Of a DNA stretch of 64,000 bases, positions 42,416 through 53,907 are shown piece after piece (within the stretch, counting starts at the first letter, position 1; every line of letters starts with the position of its first letter). A model generated the notes under the pieces. That model had not been told where the DNA came from. It saw only the letters and a program-made list of their open reading frames with translations, and did no database searches. Made by a program: the position numbers and the translations under genes. Origin of the DNA: Bidens hawaiensis (Eukaryota > Streptophyta > Magnoliopsida > Asterales > Asteraceae); assembly GCA_021521415.1 (NCBI GenBank), contig JAIQDT010000299.1:1116001-1180000 (forward strand). The letters run 5' to 3'.

Positions 42416-45361
42416 TCACGCATGCACTCCTTCTCTAACACAAACTGACACAACTCTTTGATACTTCCTCGCTTCGTCCTTCCAAGCAGGAATATAAAAG
42501 ATTTTCTTCTCATTGAGCACCTGCAGATCAGCTTGCGATAAGTTTACCAAATGCATCGGATCGTAAACTCTTAGGAGCTCTTGTTCATCCTCGTCTTCCA
42601 TCACTGCCTCTGCTGTCTCACAATCCACAAACCACCACTTTAGGTCTTTAAGCACATCCTTGGGCATAAGCTTCATCGGTACTTCTTTCAAACACCGGAT
42701 CGGTTTATACTTCATGACCATCCAAGGTTTTCCATCAGCTCTCAAACCTCTATCCTTGTCTTCAACAAGTTTTCCCTTATGCGGTTTCAACAGCTCAAAC
42801 TTCTTCTCTTTTATACTCTCTTTCCATACAATTTTCCCAATGACTCTAGCCATATTATCGTCATTTCGATTGATTAACCCCAATCTGGCTAAGTCTTTCA
42901 CTTCACATTCCGGCAGTGTATTCAACGACCTTAACATTCTTTTAAAATACTGAACGCCGTCATACCGTTTAATCACAAAGAGCTTCAACTGCTCATCATA
43001 GATCCAACAAATAATCCCTTTCTTCGCTTCAGCATAGCCTTTAATATTGTAACTCTTCTTAAACATTGTAGGGACCGCCGGTTTCTTCGTTTTGACGAAC
43101 CACTGAGCATAGCCTTCCTTCCACCTAGGCTGCTCTTCCCATTCAGTCTCATCGATTACTGTCTCATTACCCATATCTGCTTTCTCCACACCTGGAATGT
43201 CATGCTCCACATTCTCTTCTACTATTTCACCTTCTTCAACATCTTCTTCAATCACAATCTGTGCGCCAATCTTCTCAATCTCCTCAATTGGCAGCACATC
43301 ATCATCAAACAACACATCATCACTAAACATATCATCATCTAATTCTTTCAAAGCATCAATCACATCATCTCCCATTTCTTCATCATCAACCATCACCACC
43401 TCATCACCACCAGAACTGCCAGCCGCACCTGCAGACTCCCCCTGAGCTGTGGAAGTCCCAAGAGCTTGAGTAGTTCTTGGCAACTCACCACCTGCACCTT
43501 TCGATGCATTGGGATCATCGTCTATATCATTTCTCTTCTTTGTCCTTAACTCTTCGCCTTTACAGCTTGTCTCCCCCTGAGATGCCAAGAACTCCTTCAT
43601 AGCATCTATAATTCTCCCATGTTCAACCAGGAGGGACGACTGTAGTTGATTTTCTGCTACTAGGCGTTGAATAGCCTGGGTCTGGACAAGATTCACCCTT
43701 GATTGTTCTGCCACGACCCGCTCAAGTGCAGCAATTCTCTCCGAGTCTGAGAGGGTTGCATCGAAATCAAACCTCATGTGAGATGTGTCTTGAGTATACT
43801 CAGTAGGGATTTCGAATGAAACCGGGACATCAGAAGCAGCTGTGGACGTAACCGCAGGTGGTATCATGACCGACAACCCTGCAGTTGCAACGACTGTCGA
43901 CTCAACAAATTGTGCAACCACCTCTGAAGGAGTAAGCGTTGGAGGTGGTAAAGACACAATCTCCGGAGTCGTCCTCTGGAAAGTAGTAGATGGAATGCCG
44001 AAAGCTGATGATGTAGCCACCACGGGAACATCCGCGGCGCTTAAACTTATGACCTGTAGTGATGTAGGAACAATCGACATACCTGACAGTGCGGGCGGAG
44101 CGAAACGTACAACTCTTGAAGTCTCTCCAGCTCCCATACCTGCACCTGTCCTTTCCCGTCTTGAACATCTAATCAACTTGTGAATATCCTCTTCTTCTTC
44201 TGACTCACTATCATCATCTGTCCTCTTTCTCTTCCCAAACGTCCTCTCTTGAGTCACCAACATCCTTCTCGCCTCATCCATAACATCATCAAGATCTGAG
44301 TCAGCCACCGTCGTAGCTGCTCTAGTAACACGCACAGTCGAGACACGTTCAACTGGGATCTGAACGTTCTCCTCTGGATCCACCCGATCCACATCGAAGA
44401 ATCCTTGACCTCCGAATTCTGCATCAAGGTCCACTTCCTCCTCCGGTGACACAACAGGAGCAGCAGGTATAGCTTGAGATGATCCTGCCTGTTGTGGTGC
44501 CGGGTCTCTGAACTCATCCCCAAGAGCTGGCACATACCCCGGGTTTATTAAGTACCCAAAGAGTGGAGTATGCCTTGGACGCAGTTCAGGCTTGCTCCTC
44601 GCGCTGGATGTTCGGCATTGAGCGAAGATACGTTTGCTCACACTCTCCACGTATCTTATTGGACGTCGTTGAGGCAACGTGGGAGCAACATGATTCAAGA
44701 TCATCTGAATGAATCTTGGATACATGATGAACCTTTCACGCGCCATCGCTCTCCTCTGTCTATCGATCTCATAAAAGACCATCTGACTAAAGCTATAACG
44801 TTTGTTATAAGTCAGAGCAGTCAATGCTGACTGCATGGTCGCACCCATACCATCAGTGCCCGCCTTCCTCCCAGACATGCAGACAATCATTACGTGCATG
44901 AGGAAGCGCCACTGATCAAGTAGGAAACCCTTCCTCCGTTGTGTATCGCCCAATGGACCAGAATAGCCCATTCGTAGAAATGTTCCATCGCGGAACGGAG
45001 CAACAAACTCTGTAGGGTCATCCCTAGTCTCCTCTCCAAAACGTAAAGCCACCCGAATTTGTTCAAACGAGAACTGAACTTCTTGATTGTTGACGGTTGC
45101 TCGCATAACCGGGGGCTCAACGCGGCAATCGTATTCCACTGTATGCCAAAAATCCTCAATATTGGGTAAGGAAATCGGCAGAGTCGTAGTGATTGCGTGG
45201 AATATCCTCGAGCGAAGGAGGAAAGTGATTATCTCGCGGTAATCTTCAACTCCGTTCGCTTCCGGGTCTAAGGTGATATACATATTGTGACCCGGGAAGA
45301 ATTGCCTCTGATTATCTCCGTCATCTCCTCCAGCACCTCCAGCACCTGCTACTGCAGCCAT
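42416..45361 (-). CDS. third ORF of Sirevirus Copia-2 (981 aa, function unknown)
   Basis: This is one uninterrupted 981-codon frame between pol and the 3' LTR, ending 71 bp from the LTR. No signal peptide is obvious. Residues about 20-240 (FFPGHNMYITLDPE, FLLRSRIFHAI, EIDRQRRAMARERFIMYPRF) resemble the N-terminal domain of the extra proteins found after pol in many plant Sireviruses, a domain reminiscent of the plant mobile/putative gag-like type. A DSESEEEED acidic patch follows, then a Ser/Pro/Thr-rich linker and a coiled coil at about 537-595 (RIAALERVVAEQSR). A strongly acidic stretch (about 650-760) and a basic, Trp-containing C-terminal domain complete it. It occupies the place of the 'env-like' ORF of SIRE1, but I see no membrane segment. 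Function is not known. Confidence 0.75.
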   Translation of the reverse strand: MAAVAGAGGAGGDDGDNQRQFFPGHNMYITLDPEANGVEDYREIITFLLRSRIFHAITTTLPISLPNIEDFWHTVEYDCRVEPPVMRATVNNQEVQFSFEQIRVALRFGEETRDDPTEFVAPFRDGTFLRMGYSGPLGDTQRRKGFLLDQWRFLMHVMIVCMSGRKAGTDGMGATMQSALTALTYNKRYSFSQMVFYEIDRQRRAMARERFIMYPRFIQMILNHVAPTLPQRRPIRYVESVSKRIFAQCRTSSARSKPELRPRHTPLFGYLINPGYVPALGDEFRDPAPQQAGSSQAIPAAPVVSPEEEVDLDAEFGGQGFFDVDRVDPEENVQIPVERVSTVRVTRAATTVADSDLDDVMDEARRMLVTQERTFGKRKRTDDDSESEEEEDIHKLIRCSRRERTGAGMGAGETSRVVRFAPPALSGMSIVPTSLQVISLSAADVPVVATSSAFGIPSTTFQRTTPEIVSLPPPTLTPSEVVAQFVESTVVATAGLSVMIPPAVTSTAASDVPVSFEIPTEYTQDTSHMRFDFDATLSDSERIAALERVVAEQSRVNLVQTQAIQRLVAENQLQSSLLVEHGRIIDAMKEFLASQGETSCKGEELRTKKRNDIDDDPNASKGAGGELPRTTQALGTSTAQGESAGAAGSSGGDEVVMVDDEEMGDDVIDALKELDDDMFSDDVLFDDDVLPIEEIEKIGAQIVIEEDVEEGEIVEENVEHDIPGVEKADMGNETVIDETEWEEQPRWKEGYAQWFVKTKKPAVPTMFKKSYNIKGYAEAKKGIICWIYDEQLKLFVIKRYDGVQYFKRMLRSLNTLPECEVKDLARLGLINRNDDNMARVIGKIVWKESIKEKKFELLKPHKGKLVEDKDRGLRADGKPWMVMKYKPIRCLKEVPMKLMPKDVLKDLKWWFVDCETAEAVMEDEDEQELLRVYDPMHLVNLSQADLQVLNEKKIFYIPAWKDEARKYQRVVSVCVREGVHA

Positions 45362-45408
45362 ATCTGCAACAAACGAACCAAGTTAGATAAACGTTAAGGC
45401 ATAACACA

Positions 45409-45642
45409 AGTTCGCTTGTTACCATGAGCGAAGTTGTGAAAAAATCTGTATAGGCGAAGTTAAAGGTGGGGCGAAGTTGGGAACAACTTCGCTTCAGCTT
45501 TAAGTTCGTCTAATAACTGATAAGTTAAAAAGGTCCAGGCGAAGTTAATGATAACTTCGCCTCACCACAACATCGCCTCAGGCGAAGTTAAACCTCAGGC
45601 GAAGTTGCAGATAACTTCGCCCAAACCTTAAGTTCGCCTGGA
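45409..45642. repeat. AACTTCGCC/GGCGAAGTT cluster 1 of the ORF3 leader
   Basis: About a dozen motifs are present. The best hairpin is GGCGAAGTTA-ATGA-TAACTTCGCC (about 45539-45562), perfect over 10 bp. Another has GGCGAAGTTG, CAGA and TAACTTCGCC. Confidence 0.85.
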
Positions 45643-45941
45643 TCTGAATCGACAACAGTAAGCCGATTCAAATTCAAAAATCTGATGTTTCATGGTTAGT
45701 TGACGATTGAGAGGTCCGAAACACAAGATTTTAAGGTTGTTTAGACGATCAAAGTGATTAGAACCACGTAAAACAAGTTTGAAAAATCCGATTTAACGGT
45801 CCGAAGGTCCGAGGTCCATAACCGGGTCGAAACGACCTTTGATAAACAATAAAGAACATTGGTTATACGAAATATCGACACCACAAACCTTGAATCGGTA
45901 ACGGAAACTGAGAAAAAGAACAAGAAATCGGAAAAATGACA

Positions 45942-46130
45942 AGTTCGCCGGAAAACTGGATAAGTTCGCCGATAAATACGGAGGATAAGTTCGCTGAATT
46001 TGAAAATTATGAACAGTTTGACCTTTGAAAATCCTTATATAGGGGCGGAGTTATACAGGCGAAGTTACGGTTAACTTCGCCTAGGCGAAGTTATTCACAA
46101 GTTCGCCTGTTTAACAACTTCGCCTATATT
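45942..46130. repeat. AACTTCGCC/GGCGAAGTT cluster 2 of the ORF3 leader
   Basis: About nine motifs are present, including a tail-to-tail arrangement TTAACTTCGCCTAGGCGAAG centred on CCTAGG. Confidence 0.85.
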
Positions 46131-46439
46131 TACAAAATCAACCCTTATAATTTGAACATTTTGCAATTAACTTTTAAAACTCCCTTTAAAGAATTAAATG
46201 ACACGATCAAGTCCAAGTAACCATTTATAAAAGCATACAACTACATAAAAAGAAAACTTTTAACAATTAAAGTATAAGGGATCAAATTTCAGTCTCGATA
46301 GGGACTACTACGTTTTAGAAAAGATCCGAACAGGAATCATACTAATTACGTGACTGTCACATAGATCCGTGTTTAGCTGTATTATGACATAGAGAAACAG
46401 GTTGTAAGCAGGTAATATACTTAAAATGGTTTTCATCGT

Positions 46440-47440
46440 TTCTGTGATACGAGTTAGGTTCAATTATGCCTCAAAATTTAAGTGGGACACAACTCAGAGA
46501 TTATGATGCCTCCTATCTATTCTCAAAGCGTATTTGGCTTTCCCCAAGTCACCCCGAATTGACCTTGACCCATAGTGTCTGATTAAGTTTGTAAGTACTC
46601 TTCATCTGCTTCCCGCTCTCTTTCGTACTTCATGATTGAGAAGTCTTGACATTGTTAGCTCTAAAATGTTTCAATAACTCATAAGGTATATATATTTTTT
46701 TTAACGATAAACATTTACATAGACTTCAGAGTAGTAAACAACTGTAAGTCCCGAATCTGGATCACTGCAGTTTCTTCACACGCTATCTTTACGGGAATCA
46801 GAACACTTATGGGCTCGTGTATGACTGGGTAATCGCTTTTCTGCCTATCATTCGGAAAGATATATATGAAGACAAGCAAAACTCTTAAGGATTTTCCACG
46901 TAAAATCGAGTAGATTTAGTTTGTATCACATCTACTTTTACGCACCATAAAAAGTTACCATGACATACAATGACTGTCCTAAAGCCTTTTAAGCCTAATA
47001 ACGTCACTAGTTAAGCACACAGAATCAGTATATCTATCATTTTCCAAGGTTGGATCAATTTTCTGTTAAAAATAGCAAACGAACTTCTTACGAAGTAGTA
47101 GACTTGAAAAATAATTTCATTTCCCTAAAAAAAAAATTTTTTGACTTCAAACGCCCCGATCAAGTCAAGTTTTCAGGTCAACGGCTATCACGAAGATCCA
47201 ATGGATCAGCTGGACCGATCACATACTAGTATGTGTCCTTCTAACTAAGTATGATCGACTAATTTTAAGCGAAAGAATGAAAACACATCATAAACCGCCC
47301 CGGTCACTTTCAGTCATCTGGTTAATGGCTATCCGCATATTCTACAAGTAGAAATGAGGACCAAACAGATCCTAAGACATGTCCTTCAAACTGAGGTAAC
47401 CGACATAATTTTAAGCGATAGTGACGTTTTTTTTTTTTTT
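46440..47440 (-). other. noncoding block after RNase H, shared with Copia-1
   Basis: No ORF is present. Several blocks match Copia-1 36380-37400 on the other strand, in the same order relative to pol: the GATAGCCATTAACC region, CCGAATGATAGGCAGAAAAG with CATACACGAGCCC, and GGAAAGCCAAATA with GCTTTGAGAA. Confidence 0.75.
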
Positions 47441-47466
47441 TTTTTAACATAACATGAAAAGCATGG

Positions 47467-50400
47467 TTACTCGGGATTGATCATCCCATTCAGCTCAATA
47501 AGGTTTTGAAATCTCATTTTGTCAAACGCTTTAGTATATGAATCAGCGAAATTATCAAGCGTATCCACCTTTTCAAGCACAATCAGTTTCTTCTCAGCAC
47601 AATCTCGTATAAAATGATGACGTATGTCAATATGTTTAGTTTTACTGTGCTTCACGGGATTGTTAGTTACTGAGATAGCAGCTGTGTTATTAATGCAAAT
47701 AGGAGTAAGCGAGAAATTCAGACCATAGTCGCGCAACTGTTGTTGAATCCAAAGAACCTGGGAGCAGCAGTTGGATGCTGCCATGTATTCTGCTTCACAG
47801 GTTGAAATTGCGACTGAAGTCTGCTTCTTGCATTGCCACAACACCAATCTGCCACCAAGAAACTGACATCCACCTGTTGTTGATTTCCGACTCTGATTGC
47901 ACCCTCCATAATTAGAATCTGTGTAAGCGACTAGCTCCAAGTCTCCTCCTCTCGGGTACCACAACCCCAGCTTCGGCTTGCCCTTGAGATACCGCAGTAT
48001 CCTCTTCGCACCCTTCAAATGAGATTCTTTTGGGTTTGCCTGAAAGCGTGCACAAAGACAAACAGCAAACATTATATCAGGCCTAGAAGCAGTTAAGTAC
48101 ATTAAAGAACCTATAATAGCCCGATATTGAGTTGGGTCCACATCTGCATCGTTGTCTGAATCAGCACCCAATTTGTGATTGACGCAGACTGGAGTATCAA
48201 ATGGAGAGCTGTCCTCCATCTTGAATCGTTTGAGAACATCATGGACATACTTCGTCTGATGAATGAACATCCCATCCTTCTTTTGATCAACCTGCAATCC
48301 TAAAAAGAAAGTTAGTTCACCCATAGCACTCATTTCAAACCTTTTCTTCATGACGGCCTCAAACTCCTGACACATGGAGACTTTTGATGCAGCAAAGATA
48401 ATGTCATCCACGTAGACTTGCACCAGCAGGAAGTCGCTTCCTTCTCTCTTAAAGAACAGTGTGCTATCTATCTTTCCTCTTTCAAACCCATTTTCAAGCA
48501 AGTAATCTGATAAAGTTGAATACCAGGCACGAGGTGCCTGATGTAGTCCATACAATGCCTTGCTTAACTTGTACACGTGATCAGGAAAGTCTGGGTCAGG
48601 AAAACCCGGAGGTTGCTCAACGTACACAACCTCATCAACTTTCCCATTCAGAAATGCACTCTTTACGTCTAACTGAAATACCTTCATCTTCTTATAAGCA
48701 GCAAATGCCAAAAACAATCTAATGGCTTCCAATCTTGTCACAGGAGCGAACACTTCATTATAATCAATCCCCTCTTGTTGATTAAAAACCTTTAACGACT
48801 AGCCTCGCCTTGTTTCTTATAATAATCCCTTTCTCATCTCTCTTGCACTTAAACACCCATTTTGTGCCTATCGCATGCACATGCTTCGGTTTTTCAACCA
48901 AAGTCCAAACTTCCATTTTCTTGAATTGAGCCAACTCTTCTTGCATGGCCTCGACCCACGAGCTGTCCTTTAGAGCCATTTGATAATTCTTTGGTTCAAT
49001 CTGGCTTATAAAGCAGGTGTACAAGCATTCGTTGATTATCCCTGTCTCCTTGATGCTTGTGTAAACACAGGTGTGCTCATTCAAGCTACGTCTTGTTTGT
49101 ACACCGGAGGACACATCACCAATCACATTCTCCAAAGGGTGATCTTTATGAATTCTCGTGGTAGGAACAGAACCGACATGCAAATTGTCTTCCAAGTTAG
49201 AAGAGAGCTCGTCAATAGTTGTTTCTTGCTGAGAGTGAAACGGATTGAAAAATTCTTCTTCAGGAGAGACAGCAGGGGTATTGATAGCATTTGATGAGGA
49301 AGGTTGACATTTATCAAACAGCTGTCTTTGCACTAGATTTTCTTCCTCATCAAGGATCATCTTCGTAGCAACTCTCTCTTCTTCTTCAGCAATATCCAAA
49401 TACGGTATGTTAAAAGACTTAAAAAGTTTAACATAGTCGAAAAACTCAGCAGGTCCGTTGCTTGGTTTTGGCGGTTGGTAACTTGTGATATCGGTGTTAC
49501 ACACCACCTCAACCTTGCTGGTCGATGTATTAAAGACACGTCTGTTGGGAGTCCCAACAACATAACCGATTTAAAGATTCCTTCATCGGCTACTTCACCA
49601 AATTTAGAATTTGTCTTTAAAATCGAACAAGGGGACCCGAATGGTTCAAGACCACTCAAGTTGGGCTTCCTCCCATGCATAAGCTCATAACACGTTTTAT
49701 TAAGTCTTTTAACAGTTAAGACTCTATTAAGGATATAGCAGGCTGTAGCAACAGCTTCAGCCCAAAACACCACAGGAAGCTTCGAATCAGCCAGCATTGT
49801 TCTGGCTCCTTCAATTAACGTTCTGTTCTTCCTTTCAGCCACTCCATTCTGTTGCGGTGTATACGGAGCGCTGTATTGGTGTTCAATCCCTTTCTGAAGG
49901 CAGAAGATCTCCATCTCAAAATTCTTGAACTCCGTTCCATTGTCACTCCTGATGAACTTAACCCTTTTATCCATAACGTTCTCAACTTTGGTAATCAAAT
50001 TCTTCACCATCTGAGCCGTTTCATCTTTTGATTTCAGGAAATATACCCACGAATATCGTGAGTAATCATCAGTGATCACCAAGCAATAAGAAGTACCTCC
50101 TAGACTTTTTGCATTCACGGGACCAAAGAGATCCATGTGAAGCAATTCTAGGGTACTGGCAATTGAATTGACTTTCTTGGTGTGATGGGATTTCTTGTGC
50201 TGCTTTCCCTTCTTGCACGGTAGACATTTGTCTTCAAAATTGAAACTTTTCAAGGGAACGCCCAGCACAAGTCCATTCTTGACAATGTGGTTCATCTTCC
50301 GAAGATGAATGTGCCCCATTCTCCTATGCCACAATTCAGACTCCGATTCGCTCGCTTTTGTCATAAGGCATGATTCTTCCGTGGCCATTTCAGTCGACCT

Positions 50401-50778
50401 CATATCCATAACATACGTATTCCTCTCACGTGGAGCTTTCATCACAATCCACTCCTCTGGTATCTGAAAACCAGGTTGCAACACAATCGCCTCATTCTTT
50501 GTAAAATGTACGGTGTACTCCTTATCACAGATCTGCGACACACTCAGCAGATTGTGCTTCAATTCTTCGACAAAGTTTACTTTTTCCAATGTCATCTTTC
50601 CGTTAGACACCGTCCCTATTCCAGTAATTTTTCCTCCACTCTCTCCTGCAAAACTCACTCTCCCTCCTTGAACAGGTTTCAAATCGTGTAACAAGTATTT
50701 GTTACCCGTCACGTGCCGGGAACAACCGCTATCCACAACCCAAAGATTATTGGCAGCCCTGTTCAACTGTTCCTGCAC
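47467..50778 (-). pseudogene. Copia-2 pol: protease, integrase, RT, RNase H (two frameshifts)
   Basis: The protease has VVDSGCSRHVTG. The integrase has LWHRRMGHIHL, CLPCKKGKQHKK, LLHMDLFGPV, RSDNGTEFKNF and GVAERKNRTLIE, so the catalytic D, D and E are present. RT has KWVFKCKRDEKG, QLDVKSAFLNGKVDEVVYV and VYVDDIIFAA with the YVDD box intact. RNase H has TDSNYGGCNQSRKST, CEAEYMAASN and DIRHHFIRDC. The frame changes near 49577 (after ADEGIF, two extra bases) and near 48781 (extra A/T in a five-base run after KGF). Pol ends MINPE. It starts directly after the in-frame gag stop. Confidence 0.88.
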
Positions 50779-50793
50779 GATAAAAGCAAAAGA

Positions 50794-53414
50794 TTAGAAT
50801 CTAGGGACCCAAGACCAATTGGTCTTGGATCTATACATCCCGAACTTCGGCTTTCCAAAGTTAGTACCTTGATAATTCCTGTAAGTCCTACTAGGATACC
50901 TCCTTGTAGATTGATTGTGAGGCCTTCCAAACCTTAGTGAATTGAAAGAATTATAGCTTGTGGTTTGGTTATTAGCAGTGTAAAACTGAGATTTGTTTCT
51001 ATGAAAACCTGAATTAGTCACATTTCTGAATTTTGAATGGTTTTCATTTTTACCAGTATTATGATTACCATTAGGCTTATTCTCAGTTTTAGTAGGCCTT
51101 ACACCTCTGAATCGCTGCTTCAGAGGGCAATCTGCAACTAGGTGCCCTAATTGATTACACCTAAAACAACACCTATGTTCAACCTTTTTATCAACAGGTG
51201 TTTTAGATGTCGAGGCTTTATTACCGCCCGTTTGTCTCACATAAGGTGAAACATACGGGTTAGCGGAGAACTCTTTTTAGTTGTCTTATCTTTTTCTCCA
51301 CCATTTGGCAATACCGCCTCCTCTTTTGCCTTACCAGGCTCGGATGACTTATCCGAACTTGATGAGACTGGACTCGGATCAGAAATTTTAACACTTGAAA
51401 CAGGCGAACTTGTTTCGCCTCTACTAACATCTTTTTCTCTACTAGTTACTTTAGCTGGAACTGTCTGAACAACCTCAAAGTCAACAGATTTCTGAACACT
51501 AGGATTAAAAGTGTAATTGTGATTATACGGTGGTGGAACCTCATGATAACCAATTCCTCCCCTCTTAGCAGAGGAACCTTGATCACTAACAAGGTGATCA
51601 AGAATAGCAGAGGAATTTCTGAACTGCTCAAGTTTTCTATTCAGTTCCACCACTTTTACCTGGTGATCAGCAATCTGTTTTTCTCTATCAGCTATTAGTT
51701 TTGTTTTTTCTTCCAAAACTTCATAGCTTAGATCAATCACTTCAATTTTTTCAGCAAGTTTTGTTTTTAGACTTTTAATATCTTTTTCACAAGCTTTAAT
51801 TTTAACTTTATAGCTATTTTCTCTTGCTTTTGTAAAATGATGATCTTCTTTTAAAGTTTTAAACTCAGCATCCAAACTGACATACTGATCAGTTATGGTT
51901 GCTAATTGCTCAGACAAGTTTTCACATTTAGAACAAGTAGGTTTAGAACATACCTCGGAGAGCTGGTCTTTAACATCTGCCATGAAAGCTTTTTCTTCTC
52001 CGGTAGCCTTCTCACTTCCTTCAGTTTCAACCTTCGCCAAATTGGCCTGTTCGAAAGTTTCTTCAGAATGCAGGTTCCAGTTGTATTCACCATCTCCTCT
52101 GGACATCATGGCACTATAATCTTTAGAACCCCCACTTTGCTGTGTAGACCTGCCCTGAGTTCGTTCCACCCGCTCATTCCTGCATTCCTTTGCAAAGTGA
52201 CCGTTTTGCTGACAATTGTAGCATCTTACCTTCGTCTTGTCAAACCCTGGCCTTCCACCGACAAACTTCCTTCCGGTCTTTCTCATAAACCGCTTCACTC
52301 TCCTCACTATCATAGCCATCTGCCATTGCAGATCCATTTCTTCCAGATCATCAGCATCAGTCTGGTCATAATCTTCATCCAACATAGCTGGATCAACAAT
52401 CTTCCCTTGAATGTAGTTCTCATAGGAAGCAATAAAAGAAGCATAGAGACCAAACTGCTCTTCAGCAGACTTGACACTCATAGGCATCTTGGAGTAGTTG
52501 TTGTTGGGAATACTTGGAGAGCAACTACTCTTGCTTACCTGGGGTTGAGAACCACTCGATCCACCTGCTACATAGCAAACATCACCATTTGTGTTGACTG
52601 ACACATGCCCCTCATGTGATGAGTTTGCGCCCGACTCTCCCTTCGAGCAGTAGGCAGCAGATTCAGTCTTCGATCCTGAGCTAGTGTTGACTTTAGCACC
52701 ATACATACCTGGATCTTGAACCTGATCCGTAGGTGTCTCCTTTCTAACCATGTTAAGCTCAAAGGTTCGGAGCTTGTTGACTGCCGTTTCTAGATCATAT
52801 GTGGGAAAGTCTTTGTCTTCCCTCATCAGCACAGTGTACATATCCCATTTTGGTGGGAGAGCATCTAGAAGCTTCTCAACTATTTCTTCTTCTCGGTAGG
52901 AAATTGAATAGTTGCTCAATTCAGTCATCAGATGGTAATATCGAGTGATAATATCATCTAAAGATTCATTCATCAAATACTTGAAGACTGAGAACTGGGT
53001 TTTGAGCAATTTTATCTTTGAAGCACGGATTCCTACATTCCCTTCAAATCTGTTCTCAAGAGCTTCCCAAAGCTCTCTTGCTGACGTATACTTTCTAAAC
53101 GTATGAAGGATCTCTTGTGGAAGAGCCATAGTAATAGCAGCATGAGCCTTGCTCTCGGCCTCATACATCTTTTTCTCTTCTTCTTCCATTTTGCTATACT
53201 TTTTGATTTGATCACGACCTTCATACTCCATAACTGGTGGAATATAACCATCCTGGATGCATACCCACATCTTCGCATCCTGGTATTTGACGTATTGTAT
53301 GAACCGATCCTTCCATGCAACGAAATCGGTTCCCTTCAGCAATCTTGGGGCCTTAGTAGCTGACCCTGCTTCAACTTCCATCTTCACTAACTCAGAGATG
53401 TTAATCGACGGCAT
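50794..53414 (-). pseudogene. Copia-2 gag, coiled-coil Sirevirus type, one frameshift
   Basis: The first 725 codons (53414-51237) begin MPSINISELVKMEVEAG. A UBN2-type gag domain covers about residues 20-225 (WKDRFIQYVKYQDAKMW, ELWEALENRF, LDDIITRYYHLMTEL). The CCHC knuckle CYNCQQNGHFAKEC is at about 398-411, and a long coiled coil lies at about 490-620. Near 51275 an A-run indel shifts the frame; the second piece (to 50794) has a second knuckle CFRCNQLGHLVADC and ends SWVPRF at a TAA. Without the indel gag would be about 880 residues. Confidence 0.88.
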
Positions 53415-53466
53415 CTTTCCCGAAAAGTAAGAAACCCGAAAAAAATCAAAAATTTTTTCTGAAAAG

Positions 53467-53712
53467 TACTGTAGGCGAAGTTACGGATAACTTCGCTTAA
53501 GCCTTAACTTCGCCGCTGATTAACTTCGCTGAAGAACTTCGCTGATGATTAACTTCGCTTAAGGTAAGCGAACTTAGGAGGTAGGCGGAGTTGTAGAGAA
53601 CTTCGCTGAGTTAGGCGAACTTGAAAAGGTAGGCGAAGTTGTGGATAACTTCGCTTAACCTTATATCTTCGCCGAAACCCTACGTATCCTGACGGCAACT
53701 TCGCCTGATGAA
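53467..53712. repeat. AACTTCGC/GCGAAGTT cluster in the Copia-2 5' UTR
   Basis: About fourteen motifs lie between primer site and gag start, for example GGCGAAGTTACGGATAACTT with CGCT and GGCGAAGTTGTGGATAACTT with CGC, as imperfect to perfect hairpins. Minus-strand ORFs here are translations of the repeat. Confidence 0.88.
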
Positions 53713-53893
53713 CACGGATGTTTTTGCAGATCTGAAATCTGGATTGTACGAGGTTTTTGACGGTGCAAAGGCTTGAATACGATGGTAGGAGGTAAGATTG
53801 ACTCAAAAACACAGAAAACACGTCCCGTGAATAGTCGAAACGGGACGATTTCTACACCCGCGTGAATATCCCGAACCACACAATCGAGCAAAC

Positions 53894-53905
53894 GCTCTGA
53901 TACCA
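53894..53905 (-). promoter_or_regulatory. Copia-2 primer-binding site
   Basis: The minus strand reads TGGTATCAGAGC, two bases inside the 5' LTR. Confidence 0.92.
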
Positions 53906-53907
53906 AT

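Larger units (their letters stand above)
45362..46330 (-). other. leader of the Copia-2 third ORF, rich in GGCGAAGTT palindromes
   Basis: This noncoding stretch immediately upstream of the third ORF carries two clusters of AACTTCGC/GCGAAGTT motifs. Near 46035 there is CTTATATAGGGG on the plus strand. A promoter or structured leader for ORF3 is possible but unproven. Confidence 0.6.
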
